From NCBI RefSeq assembly GCF_013337115.1, contig NZ_SGWE01000004.1, forward strand, positions 1,126,001 to 1,190,000: 64,000 bases of DNA. The letters are read 5' to 3'. The notes under the pieces were generated by a model. The model worked only from the letters and a program-made list of their open reading frames with translations. It ran no database searches and was not told the DNA's origin. This document shows positions 1 to 7,744 of the stretch, piece by piece (position 1 is the stretch's first letter; each line of letters begins with the position of its first letter). Source of the DNA: Deinococcus sp. JMULE3. Its GTDB lineage: Bacteria; Deinococcota; Deinococci; Deinococcales; Deinococcaceae. The position numbers were made by a program, and so were the translations under genes.

Positions 1-607
1 GCAGGGTGTCGCCGCGCGTCAGTCCGGCCTGCGCGGCGGGCCACTCCGGGAACGCGTCGAGCAGCACCGCGCCATCCTCGCCGGGCACCGCCGCCCAGCG
101 CACGCCCAGGCGGGGCGTGGGGGTGGGCGCCGCGCTCAGGCTGTCCCGGAACGCCCTGAACCCGGCGGCGTCCAGGAAGTAGGTGTGTCCGTCGCGCACG
201 CCGTCCACGTAGTCGTTCATGAACGCGTCGGTCTGCGTGGTCAGGTCGGCGGCGCGCAGGTTCCCGAACGCCGTGCGGGCGCCCGTTTCGGCCTGCTCGT
301 GCAGCGCCTGGAGGTCCACGCCGGACTCGCCCCAGTAGCTGCCGTTGATGGCCTCGCGCACGTCCAGCAGCTGGTCGAACAGGCTGGGGGTCGCCTGGGC
401 GCGCAGCGGCGCGCGGAGGTTCACGCCCATCAGCCCGGCCGGGCCGCCCAGCGCGGACAGCCACTCGGGGTTCAGGACGCAGCTGGGCCTTGCGGGCCGG
501 GTGGCGCGCGGGACGGTGGGGACGTCGTCACCCGGGACGGGCGGCGCGGGCGTGGGCGTACAGGCGGCCAGCAGCAGCGGCAGCAGCAGGAGTCGGGCGC
601 GGGTCAC
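1..607 (-). CDS. S41 family peptidase, lipoprotein, 3' end outside window
   Basis: The visible 202 residues begin at a GTG (607). A short hydrophobic stretch with lipobox LAAC (Cys16) is followed by a Thr/Pro linker, so the protein is probably anchored to a membrane by lipid. A helical region typical of the N-terminal part of C-terminal processing peptidases follows. The last ~30 visible residues (WPAAQAGLTRGDTL) match the PDZ carboxylate-binding segment of S41 proteases. The catalytic Ser/Lys core lies beyond the window edge and was not seen. It is divergent from pxpA across a 41-bp gap. Family assignment rests on lipobox, PDZ motif and overall layout; the substrate is unknown. Confidence 0.72.
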   Translation of the reverse strand, partial: MTRARLLLLPLLLAACTPTPAPPVPGDDVPTVPRATRPARPSCVLNPEWLSALGGPAGLMGVNLRAPLRAQATPSLFDQLLDVREAINGSYWGESGVDLQALHEQAETGARTAFGNLRAADLTTQTDAFMNDYVDGVRDGHTYFLDAAGFRAFRDSLSAAPTPTPRLGVRWAAVPGEDGAVLLDAFPEWPAAQAGLTRGDTL

Positions 608-614
608 GCCTGCA

Positions 615-641
615 TTGTCACGCGGGCCGGGTGACTACACT
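615..641 (+). promoter_or_regulatory. Promoter of pxpA, leaderless type
   Basis: A -35-like TTGTCA (615-620) and a -10 TACACT (636-641) are 15 bp apart. The -10 ends 7 nt before the ATG at 649, so transcription should start at or next to the start codon. No Shine-Dalgarno sequence is present. Confidence 0.55.
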
Positions 642-648
642 GGAAGAC

Positions 649-1386
649 ATGACCAGTATCGACCTGAACGCCGACCTGGGCGAGGGCAGCGCGCACGAGG
701 AGACCGTCATGGGCGTGGTGAGCAGCGCGAACATCGCCTGCGGCGGGCACGCCGGGGACGCCGGGACGATGCGGGACTCGCTGCGGCTCGCGGCGCGCTT
801 CGGGGTGGCGGCCGGGGCGCATCCGGGTTTCCCGGACCGCGAGGGCTTCGGGCGGCGCGAACTGCACTTCCCCCCGGACGAGGTCCGCGCGTTCGTGCGC
901 GAGCAGATCGAGGCGCTCAAGGCCGTCGCGGCGCGCGAGGGGGTCCCGCTGCGGCACGTCAAGCCGCACGGGATGCTGTACAACATGGCCGTCCGCGACG
1001 CGGCGCTGGCCCGCGCGGTGGCACAGGCGGCGGCCGACAGTGGCATCGGGGTGTACTTCGGGCTGGCGGGCAGCGGCGAGATGCTCCGCGAGGCCCGCGC
1101 CGCCGGACTGCGCGAGATCGGCGAGGGCTTCGCGGACCGCGGGTACGCCCCCGACGGGAGCCTGTGGCCGCGCGGGCAGACGGGCGCGCTGCTGCCCTTC
1201 GAGACGGCAGTCGCGCAGGGCGTGCGGATCGCACGCGAGGGCCTGACGACCGCCGTGACCGGCGAGGAGGTCGCCGTGCCCGCCCGGACGCTGTGCCTGC
1301 ACGGTGACGGCGCCGAGGCCGCCGAACTGGCCCGGACGCTACGCGCGGCGCTGGAGGCGGCGGGGCTGCGCGTGACCGCCCCCTGA
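649..1386 (+). CDS. pxpA: 5-oxoprolinase subunit A (LamB/YcsF family)
   Basis: This 245-residue protein belongs to the LamB/YcsF family, whose member PxpA is one of three subunits of the bacterial ATP-dependent 5-oxoprolinase that opens pyroglutamate to glutamate in the cytosol. Family motifs are clear: DLNADLGEG at residues 5-13, NIACGGHAGD near 28-37, AHPGFPDREGFGRR near 57-70 and VKPHGMLYN near 104. Length matches the family (~250). The ATG at 649 was chosen because a TACACT -10 box ends 7 nt upstream; the same frame is open further upstream but that part reads as non-coding. Partner subunits PxpB/PxpC are not adjacent. Confidence 0.93.
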   Translation: MTSIDLNADLGEGSAHEETVMGVVSSANIACGGHAGDAGTMRDSLRLAARFGVAAGAHPGFPDREGFGRRELHFPPDEVRAFVREQIEALKAVAAREGVPLRHVKPHGMLYNMAVRDAALARAVAQAAADSGIGVYFGLAGSGEMLREARAAGLREIGEGFADRGYAPDGSLWPRGQTGALLPFETAVAQGVRIAREGLTTAVTGEEVAVPARTLCLHGDGAEAAELARTLRAALEAAGLRVTAP

Positions 1387-1492
1387 CCCGGGGCGCAGTC
1401 CAGGGCGCAGGCTGGGTTGACGGAACAGCTGACCCGCCGGGCAGCTCCTGTCAGGTCTCCGTGAGAGCCCCCGTGCTGCAATCGGTCCTGAG

Positions 1493-2626
1493 ATGCTGCC
1501 TGACTTCCGCCCCGGTTCACTGAGTGCGTCCGCCCGCCCAGCGCGTGGCGGGGTCTTCCGCACCAACCTGGACCGCCGGATGCTGAACCAGCGGGTCGTG
1601 GGCGCCGTGCTGATCGCCACGCTGATCGCCGCGCTGTACCACCAGAACGACCCCTTCGAACGGCTCGCGCTGCCCGCCATGTCGATCCTGATGGGCGCCC
1701 TGCTCGCCACGCTGTCACTGACACGCGTACCGCTGCTGACCACCCAGATCGCCGGACTGACGATCGGCTGGGCGTACCTGCTCGCCAAGGTCGCATACAT
1801 CCTGTTCGCCCAGGGGGACGCGGGCCTGCCGATGCTGCTGAATCTCGCGCCGTGGGGTGGCGTGCTGCTCGCCTCGCACCTGTGGACGCTGGGGCCGCAG
1901 GCCAGCGCCCCCCTGAACGTCGCCGCGCTGGGCAGCCTGGCGGCGCTGCTGGCCGCGAAGGTCGCGCTTGAACCGGCCTCCGCGCAGTCGGACGTGACCG
2001 GAAGCGTGCTGCAGATGCTGCTCGCGGGCGGCGTGCTGCTGGCCGGGCAGCGGAGCGCCGCGCAGCGCATGACCGGCGACGTGCGCCGCGCCGTGCTGGG
2101 CCAGGACACGCCGGGCCTGGACGCCCTGACCGGCCTGCCCGACCGGATCACCCTGGAACGCCAGCTGGAAGGCGCGTACCGCCAGTCCCCAGAGCACCTG
2201 GTCGTCGCGGCGATCGCGGTGGACCTCCAGCCCACCCCGGACGGCGCCGGGCCGAACTTCCAGGTGCGACTCTCCGCGCACGTCTCACGCGTGCTGATGA
2301 GCACCGTGCGCGACCAGGACCTGCTCGGCTGCCTGGACGACGGGGTGGCCGCGCTGGTCATGCGCGCCCCGGACGCCCGCTCGGCCCGCGCCGCCTGCGA
2401 GCGCCTGCGGGTGCGGGTCGCGTCCCGCCCGCTGGACGGCGTGAATCCCACCGTGACCATCGGACTGGTGTACGCCGACGGACTCATGGACGCGCCGGAC
2501 CTGCTGCGCGCCGCCGAGGACACCCTGAGTGCCGCGCGGCGCACCGGCCCCAACCGGGTGCTGCTCGGCCCCGTCACGCCCGACCCCGGCGGGAATTCGG
2601 CAAACGTCGACGCGCTGTTCGCCTGA
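1493..2626 (+). CDS. Membrane protein with degenerate GGDEF-like domain
   Basis: The 377-residue product has an N-terminal block of about five hydrophobic helices (roughly residues 35-200) and a C-terminal domain that begins like a GGDEF module (LTGLPDRITLERQL near 210-223) and ends like one (AEDTLSAARRTGPNRV). Where the GGDEF signature should lie the sequence reads LDDGVAALV, so the c-di-GMP-synthesising metal/GTP site is missing. It is therefore probably not a cyclase; it could sense or bind rather than make a nucleotide. No EAL domain is attached. The start is uncertain: the ATG at 1493 lacks an SD or -10, and a methionine codon near 1580 (MLNQRVV) is an alternative that still precedes the helices. 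Confidence 0.8.
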   Translation: MLPDFRPGSLSASARPARGGVFRTNLDRRMLNQRVVGAVLIATLIAALYHQNDPFERLALPAMSILMGALLATLSLTRVPLLTTQIAGLTIGWAYLLAKVAYILFAQGDAGLPMLLNLAPWGGVLLASHLWTLGPQASAPLNVAALGSLAALLAAKVALEPASAQSDVTGSVLQMLLAGGVLLAGQRSAAQRMTGDVRRAVLGQDTPGLDALTGLPDRITLERQLEGAYRQSPEHLVVAAIAVDLQPTPDGAGPNFQVRLSAHVSRVLMSTVRDQDLLGCLDDGVAALVMRAPDARSARAACERLRVRVASRPLDGVNPTVTIGLVYADGLMDAPDLLRAAEDTLSAARRTGPNRVLLGPVTPDPGGNSANVDALFA

Positions 2627-2679
2627 TCCGGGCGCCCGGCAGGCTTTTGCGGCACAATCGGAGGCGCACGCCTCAGGCG

Positions 2680-2810
2680 GGTTCCGTTTGTTTCGTTGAC
2701 AGACCGGAAAACCACCGATCTGTCACCTCCACGCCCGGCACCCGTTTCTCTCCCTCTCGCTTCGCTCGGGTTGAACGGTGTTGGCAAACCACCCAACCGG
2801 AGTCTGTATC
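2680..2810 (+). repeat. Interspersed structured repeat, family 1, copy A
   Basis: About 130 nt between the GGDEF-like gene and trkA match two other copies (10076-10233 reversed; 14583-14716). The shared body starts at a GTTCCGT-type edge and ends at GGAGTCTGTATC. Stem 1 pairs 2700-2707 with 2715-2722 around a 7-nt loop, with one mismatch. Stem 2 pairs GGTTG (2769-2773) with CAACC (2794-2798). Resembles the small non-coding repeats described in Deinococcus. Confidence 0.75.
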
Positions 2811-2844
2811 ACCCGTCCGCTTCCGGCGGCAGAAAGGACCTCTG

Positions 2845-3504
2845 ATGAAAAGCAAACAATGTCTGGTGATCGGCCTGGGCCGCTTCGGGACGGCCGTCGC
2901 CACCACCCTTTACGAGATGGGACACGAGGTCGTCGCCATCGACCAGCACGAGGAGAACGTCGAGCGGGTCATGAACCTCGTCACGCACGCCGCGATCGTG
3001 GACGCCAGCGACGAGCGGGCCCTGCGCGCCCTGGGCGTCGGGGACTTCGACGTGGTCGTCGTGGCGATCGGCACGGACGTGCAGGCGAACATCCTGGCGA
3101 CCATGAACGCCAAGAGTCTCGGCGCGCCGTACGTGGTCAGCAAGGCCATCGACGAGATGGCCCGCCGGGTGCTGGAACGCATCGGCGCGGACCTCGTGAT
3201 CCGGCCCGAGCATGACATGGGCGTGCGCCTGGCGCGGCAGATCGCCACGCCGAACATCGTGGATACCCTGGACCTGGGCGGCGACTACGCCATCGTGGAG
3301 ATCGAGGCGAACGAACGCCTGAAGGGTACGCTGCGCGACCTGAACCTCACGGGACGGTTCAACGTGCAGATCATCGCCATCAGCCGCGCCGGGAAGATCG
3401 AGGTGACGCCCCGCGCCGAGGATGAGCTGCGCCCCCACGACAAGCTGGTCGTGATCGGCACCAGTCACGCCATCGACGACCTGCGCCGCTACCTGGGCGA
3501 GTGA
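2845..3504 (+). CDS. TrkA/KtrA-type potassium channel regulatory subunit
   Basis: This 219-residue cytosolic protein has the RCK architecture: an N-terminal Rossmann fold with dinucleotide-binding VIGLGRFGTAVA near residues 7-18 and the acidic end of beta-2 (VVAIDQHEENV), then a TrkA_C ligand-binding domain from about residue 140 (NERLKGTLRDLNL ... PHDKLVVIG). In the family it binds NAD(H)/ATP/ADP and gates a TrkH/KtrB potassium transporter. No transporter partner is in the window. The ATG at 2845 was chosen for its AAAGGA Shine-Dalgarno 8-9 nt upstream; the frame is open back to 2647 but that part lies in repeat copy A. Confidence 0.92.
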   Translation: MKSKQCLVIGLGRFGTAVATTLYEMGHEVVAIDQHEENVERVMNLVTHAAIVDASDERALRALGVGDFDVVVVAIGTDVQANILATMNAKSLGAPYVVSKAIDEMARRVLERIGADLVIRPEHDMGVRLARQIATPNIVDTLDLGGDYAIVEIEANERLKGTLRDLNLTGRFNVQIIAISRAGKIEVTPRAEDELRPHDKLVVIGTSHAIDDLRRYLGE

Positions 3505-3542
3505 CGATGCGCTGGCCTGCGACGCTCGACCCTGGTTGACGC

Positions 3543-3698
3543 TCAGCGGTGATTCAGCGCGACGACCATCGCGGCCAGCAGCGGCAGCAGCGCGCTGAGC
3601 CCCCACACGACCATGGGGCGCGCCGCGCCGGGCCGCAGCAGGAACAGCAGCAGCAGACCCGCGCAGGCCAGCGTGACGATCAGGTACAGGGAACCCAT
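3543..3698 (-). CDS. Small membrane protein of unknown function
   Basis: This 51-residue ORF encodes two hydrophobic segments (LYLIVTLACAGLLLLFLL and MVVWGLSALLPLLAAMVVAL) separated by a short basic turn (RPGAARP). It ends NHR. A TATCCT -10 box ends 7 nt before the ATG, so a leaderless transcript is likely, which supports this start over any longer version of the frame. It is convergent with trkA, whose stop is 39 bp away. I recognise no family; a two-helix inner-membrane hairpin is all that can be seen. Confidence 0.6.
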   Translation of the reverse strand: MGSLYLIVTLACAGLLLLFLLRPGAARPMVVWGLSALLPLLAAMVVALNHR

Positions 3699-3835
3699 GG
3701 CGCTCAGGATACTGCCGGGCGTCAGGGTCATCCCGGAGGCGGCACAGCGGTTGGAAGGGACGCCCTGCGGGTCCCCTCCATCCAGAGGTGTGGCGGGATG
3801 CCCACAACACCTCTGAATTCCACTTCCGTGTTCCG

Positions 3836-5029
3836 TCAGCGTTCCGCGCGGGTCTGGGCGGCGTCCAGGGCGGCCTTCGCGCTCAGCTTGCCGGTGGTGG
3901 CCTGCTGAATCGCGTCCTCGATCAGCGCGGTCCACGCGGCGTACTCGGGCGTGGTGGGGCGCGGCACGGCGCGGGCGATCTGGGCGTGCGCGGCGCGGAT
4001 CTGCGGGTTCTTCGCGTACCAGTCGTCCAGCAGGGGCGCGGCGGCGCGGCGCGGGGGGACGTACGCGGTGGTCTTCACCCAGTCGGCCAGCCGGGCGGGC
4101 TGCATCAGGTACTGCCAGAACGCGACGGCGCCCGCCTGCTCGGCGGCGGGAGTGCCCCTGGGGACCGTCAGGGTCGCGCCGCCCAGCGGGACGGTGCAGG
4201 CGCCCTCCTTCTCGCAGGGGAACGGCGCGATGCCCAGGTTGAAGAACGGCAGCTTGCGCGCGTCGATCCAGTTGGCGACGCTGGCGAGCACGAACACGTT
4301 CTGCCCGCGCGCGAAGTCGAACGCGGCGCGGGTGGCCTCGTTCAGGGTGCGGGGCTGGGCCTGACCGGCGGCGCTCATGCGGGCCAGTTGCGTCAGGGCC
4401 TCGACCGCGTCGGGGCTGTCCAGGCGCGGGCGGTCCCCGCCGGTCAGGGCGCCGCCGCGGGACAGGACGTTCGCCTCGAAGGTCCAGGCGTCGGCAGCGG
4501 CGACCAGGGGGCGGCGGCCGCCGGTGGCCAGGGCGCGGCTGCTGGCCTCCAGCTGCGTCCAGGTGTCGGGGGCGTTCAGGCCCGCCTTCTTCAGCAGGCC
4601 GGCGTTGTACATCAGGACCGGCACGCTGACGTTCCACGGCAGGCCGTAGGTGCGGCCGCCCAGCTGCCCGGTCTTCCACACGGCGGGGTAGATATCGGTG
4701 CGCAGCGCGCCGGGCAGGTCGTCCACGCGCCCACTGAGGTCAGTCAGCTGTCCGGCGCTGGCGAGCGCAGGGAACTGCGTGAATTCCAGTTGCGCGAGCG
4801 CCGGGGCCGAGCCGCTCTTCAGGGCCGCCTGGAGTTTCGGCAGGAGTTCGCGGTAACTGCCGTGATTGACCGGCACGATCTCGTAGGCGCTCTGGGACGC
4901 GTTGAAGTCGCGGGCGTAGGCCTGCACGGTGCCCTGCACGCCGTTCATGGCGTGCCAGAACTCCACGCGGACGGGGGCGGCGCTCGCGGTGGCGGCGAGC
5001 AGCAGGGCGGTCAGGGGCAGGGCGCGCAT
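3836..5029 (-). CDS. ABC transporter extracellular substrate-binding protein
   Basis: The 397-residue product starts with a Sec signal peptide (hydrophobic LPLTALLLAATASA, cleavage likely after ASA) followed by VRVEFWHAMNG, a classic start of family 1 solute-binding proteins of the UgpB/MalE type. The middle segment RTYGLPWNVSVPVLMYNAGLL is the conserved hinge region, and the C-terminal part has the expected helical lobe. This class carries sugars or glycerol-3-phosphate to an ABC permease; the exact ligand cannot be told. No permease or ATPase genes lie beside it, so it is an orphan here. A TATCCT box ends 8 nt before the ATG, suggesting a leaderless mRNA. Confidence 0.9.
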   Translation of the reverse strand: MRALPLTALLLAATASAAPVRVEFWHAMNGVQGTVQAYARDFNASQSAYEIVPVNHGSYRELLPKLQAALKSGSAPALAQLEFTQFPALASAGQLTDLSGRVDDLPGALRTDIYPAVWKTGQLGGRTYGLPWNVSVPVLMYNAGLLKKAGLNAPDTWTQLEASSRALATGGRRPLVAAADAWTFEANVLSRGGALTGGDRPRLDSPDAVEALTQLARMSAAGQAQPRTLNEATRAAFDFARGQNVFVLASVANWIDARKLPFFNLGIAPFPCEKEGACTVPLGGATLTVPRGTPAAEQAGAVAFWQYLMQPARLADWVKTTAYVPPRRAAAPLLDDWYAKNPQIRAAHAQIARAVPRPTTPEYAAWTALIEDAIQQATTGKLSAKAALDAAQTRAER

Positions 5030-5071
5030 CGCGGGACAGGATAGCGGGCCGGACTGACGGGATTCTGCGGC

Positions 5072-6730
5072 TCAGGGCAGCACGGCGTACAGGTCGACGC
5101 GACTGCCGGGCCGCACGTCGGTCCGCGCGGCGATCCCGACGACCGCGACGGTGCCGCTGCGGTCGTTCAGCCGCGTGATGAGCGGCACGAGTTCCCCGAC
5201 GTCCAGGCCCTGCACGTACTCGCTGGGCACGCCCCGCGACGTGAGGTCCAGCGTGGCGTCCTGCACGAGTTCCCCGATCTGGTCCTGCAGGCGCCGCAGG
5301 TCACCGAGGTTCACGGTCGAGCGGCGGATGACCTGCCCGGCGCGGTACAGCACCACGTTGGGCCGCGCGTCGCAGATCAGGTCCACCGGGAAGCCCACGG
5401 CGGCGTTCTGCGCGGCGCGGCACTGCACGAACGAACTGGCATTCAGGCCGCGCAGTTTGGTCTCCAGGGCGCTGCGCGCGGCCGGGTTCAGGCGCGCGGC
5501 GGGGCTGCCCTTGGCGCCGCGGGTGGCGGCGCTGCGCGCGGCGTCCGTCAGGAACTGGTCGAGGTTGCGCACGCCGGGCACGACGGCGGCGTACACGAGA
5601 TCGTTCCTGGGGTAGGCGAGGTCGGTGTTGCGCGTGGCGCTGAGTTCGGCGCGGCTACTGGAGTACTCGTCCTGCAGGCGGCCCAGCGTGGCGCGCAGGG
5701 CCTCGTTGCTGTCACGCAGCTGCTGCTGCTGGAGTTGCAGGGCGCTCAGGTCGGTCAGGATGCGGGTGCGGTCGCGGGCGGCCTGATCGCGGGCGGTGAT
5801 CAGCGCGGCCCGTTCGCTGCTCAGGCGGTCGCGTTCGGCGCGCAGGCTGTCGCGGGCCTGCTGCGCGGCGCGCTGCTGCGCCTGCGCGTCTTTCAGCGCC
5901 TGCTGCGCGGCACTGAGTTTCTGCTGCGCGGCGTTCAGGGCGGCGTCGGCCTGCGCGCGGTCGCGGGCCAGCGCGCCGATCTGCGTGCGGGCCTGCTGCG
6001 CCTGCGCCTGCGCGGCGCGTGCCTGGGTCTGGGCCTGCTGCGCGGCGGCCTGCGCGACCTGCGCGCGGGTCTGGGCGGCCTCGGCGTTCTGCTGGGCGTC
6101 GCGGGCGCGGTCCTGGGCGCTGCGGGTCTCCTGTTCACTCAGGGCGATGCGGGCGCCGAGGTCCACGACCTGCGCGTCGAGGTTCTGCGCGCGTTCCTGA
6201 CTGGCCTTCAGGGACGTCTCGGCCGCCTGGAGTTTGGCGCGGGTCTGCGCGGCGCGCGTTTCCAGGGTGCGCTGCGCGGCGGTCAGTTCCCTCACGCGGG
6301 TGTCCAGGGCGCGGGCCTGGGTCTGCACGCGGGTCTGCGCGGCGCGGGCGTCCGTCAGGTCGGCCTGCGCGGCCTTCAGGGCGTTCTGGGCGGCCGTCTG
6401 CTGCTCGCGCAGGCGCGCGGCCTCCTGCTGGGCGCGGTCACGGTCGGCCTGCGCGGCGCGGATGTCCTTCCGCAGCGCCTCCAGCTGGGGGCGCAGCTGG
6501 TCGGCCTGCGCGATGGTGTTCACGGCGCTGCTGTTCAGGATCAGGAACGCGGCGAGGCTGGCGGCGCTGATGCCCATGCCGGACAGGACCGCCACGACCA
6601 GGGCGGTGGTCTTGGGGCGCATGCCGAACCAGCGCAGGTGCTTGCGGCCGGCCTTGCGGGCGATGGTGTCCGCGGCGTACGCCACCACCCCGGACAGGAT
6701 GACCACGAACGGGAGGAACAGCCACAGCAC
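5072..6730 (-). CDS. DUF3084 membrane coiled-coil protein
   Basis: This 552-residue protein has an N-terminal membrane helix ([17 protein letters not shown]), a basic cytosolic loop ([15 protein letters not shown]), a second helix near 43-68, then an Ala/Gln/Arg-rich coiled coil from about 75 to 345 built of AQ-type heptads. A compact C-terminal domain of ~200 residues ([16 protein letters not shown] ... [10 protein letters not shown]) follows. This matches DUF3084 proteins known in Deinococcus-Thermus and cyanobacteria; function is unknown. The GTG at 6730 has GGAGG 8 nt upstream. The lptB-like gene ends 35 bp upstream on the same strand, so the two are probably co-transcribed and may work together at the envelope. 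Confidence 0.88.
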   Translation of the reverse strand: MLWLFLPFVVILSGVVAYAADTIARKAGRKHLRWFGMRPKTTALVVAVLSGMGISAASLAAFLILNSSAVNTIAQADQLRPQLEALRKDIRAAQADRDRAQQEAARLREQQTAAQNALKAAQADLTDARAAQTRVQTQARALDTRVRELTAAQRTLETRAAQTRAKLQAAETSLKASQERAQNLDAQVVDLGARIALSEQETRSAQDRARDAQQNAEAAQTRAQVAQAAAQQAQTQARAAQAQAQQARTQIGALARDRAQADAALNAAQQKLSAAQQALKDAQAQQRAAQQARDSLRAERDRLSSERAALITARDQAARDRTRILTDLSALQLQQQQLRDSNEALRATLGRLQDEYSSSRAELSATRNTDLAYPRNDLVYAAVVPGVRNLDQFLTDAARSAATRGAKGSPAARLNPAARSALETKLRGLNASSFVQCRAAQNAAVGFPVDLICDARPNVVLYRAGQVIRRSTVNLGDLRRLQDQIGELVQDATLDLTSRGVPSEYVQGLDVGELVPLITRLNDRSGTVAVVGIAARTDVRPGSRVDLYAVLP

Positions 6731-6765
6731 CTAGCAGTCCTCCGGGGTCACAGCGTCCTCGGGGA

Positions 6766-7539
6766 TCACAGCTCGAAGTCGTCGCCGAGGTAGTGGGTGC
6801 GGGCGTCCTCGTCCTGGGCGAACTCGGCGGGGGTGCCCTCGAACTTCACGGCCCCGTCGTACATCAGGTACACGCGGTCGGTCAGGGCGATGGTCTCGCG
6901 GACGTTGTGGTCGGTGATGAACACGCCCAGCCCGCGGCGGTCGCGCAGGTCGCGGATCAGGCGCTGGATCTCGCGGATGCTCTTGGGGTCCACGCCGGTG
7001 AACGGTTCGTCCAGCAGCAGGTAATCGGGGTCGGTGGTCAGCGCGCGGGCGAGTTCCAGGCGGCGGCGCTCCCCGCCGGACAGCTGGTACGCGAAGCTGT
7101 TCGCCAGGTGGCTCAGGCCGAATTCCTCAAGCAGCGCGTCGGCGCGGGCCTCCTGCTCGGCGCGCGGGAGGCGCTGGTACTCCAGGATGGCCAGCAGGTT
7201 GTCGCGCGCAGTCAGTTTGCGGAAGGCGCTGGGTTCCTGCGGCAGGTACCCCAGGCCCAGGCGGGCGCGTTCATGCATGGGCAGGCGCGTCAGGTCCCGC
7301 CCGCCGAGCGCGATGCGGCCCGCGCCGGGGCGGATGAACCCCACCAGCATGTAGAAGGTGGTGGTCTTGCCCGCGCCGTTCGGGCCGAACAGCGCGACGA
7401 TCTCGCCGGGTTGCACGCGCAGGTTCACGTTCCGCACGACCTGACGGCGCCCGTAGGTCTTGCCCAGGCCCTCGGCGTGCAGGTCCGGACGCGGGGGCGT
7501 GACAGCCGGCGCAGGCAGCGGGGAGGTGGTCGCGGTCAC
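6766..7539 (-). CDS. lptB: LptB-like ABC transporter ATP-binding protein
   Basis: This 257-residue ATPase carries Walker [11 protein letters not shown]-loop region [17 protein letters not shown], signature [11 protein letters not shown], Walker B YLLLDEPF and H-loop [10 protein letters not shown], closely matching LptB/YhbG, the engine that extracts lipopolysaccharide from the inner membrane. Deinococci are diderm but are not known to make LPS, so the cargo is likely another envelope glycolipid (inference). The GTG start at 7539 sits 7 nt after a TACGCT -10 box, indicating a leaderless mRNA. The downstream DUF3084 gene follows after 35 bp. No LptF/G permease is adjacent. Confidence 0.9.
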   Translation of the reverse strand: MTATTSPLPAPAVTPPRPDLHAEGLGKTYGRRQVVRNVNLRVQPGEIVALFGPNGAGKTTTFYMLVGFIRPGAGRIALGGRDLTRLPMHERARLGLGYLPQEPSAFRKLTARDNLLAILEYQRLPRAEQEARADALLEEFGLSHLANSFAYQLSGGERRRLELARALTTDPDYLLLDEPFTGVDPKSIREIQRLIRDLRDRRGLGVFITDHNVRETIALTDRVYLMYDGAVKFEGTPAEFAQDEDARTHYLGDDFEL

Positions 7540-7618
7540 GTCCGGCAGCGTATCACCCCGCCGGGGCGCCGCCCGTGAAAGAACGGTGATGCGCGGCCCT
7601 GCGGCCGAACTGACAGCC

Positions 7619-7698
7619 CGTCAGAAGAAGGTGACAAATTCAACATTAAGGTGAGCGTCGGGGGACCGTCTGCCACGTCAGAACGACCACGTCAGAAG
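7619..7698 (+). repeat. Three CGTCAGAA(G/C) direct repeats upstream of the DUF11 gene
   Basis: CGTCAGAAG occurs at 7619-7627 and 7690-7698, and CGTCAGAAC at 7676-7684, in the region between lptB and the surface-protein gene. The last two are 14 bp apart. They could be activator or repressor sites for the gene at 7745, or chance. Confidence 0.3.
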
Positions 7699-7724
7699 CG
7701 GCAGCGCCGCTACCCGACACCCCG

Positions 7725-7738
7725 TACACTCACCGGAG
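7725..7738 (+). promoter_or_regulatory. Promoter -10 and SD of the DUF11 gene
   Basis: TACACT (7725-7730) is a good -10 hexamer. GGAG (7735-7738) lies 6 nt before the ATG at 7745 and would serve as a ribosome binding site on a transcript with a very short leader. Confidence 0.45.
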
Positions 7739-7744
7739 ACTTCC

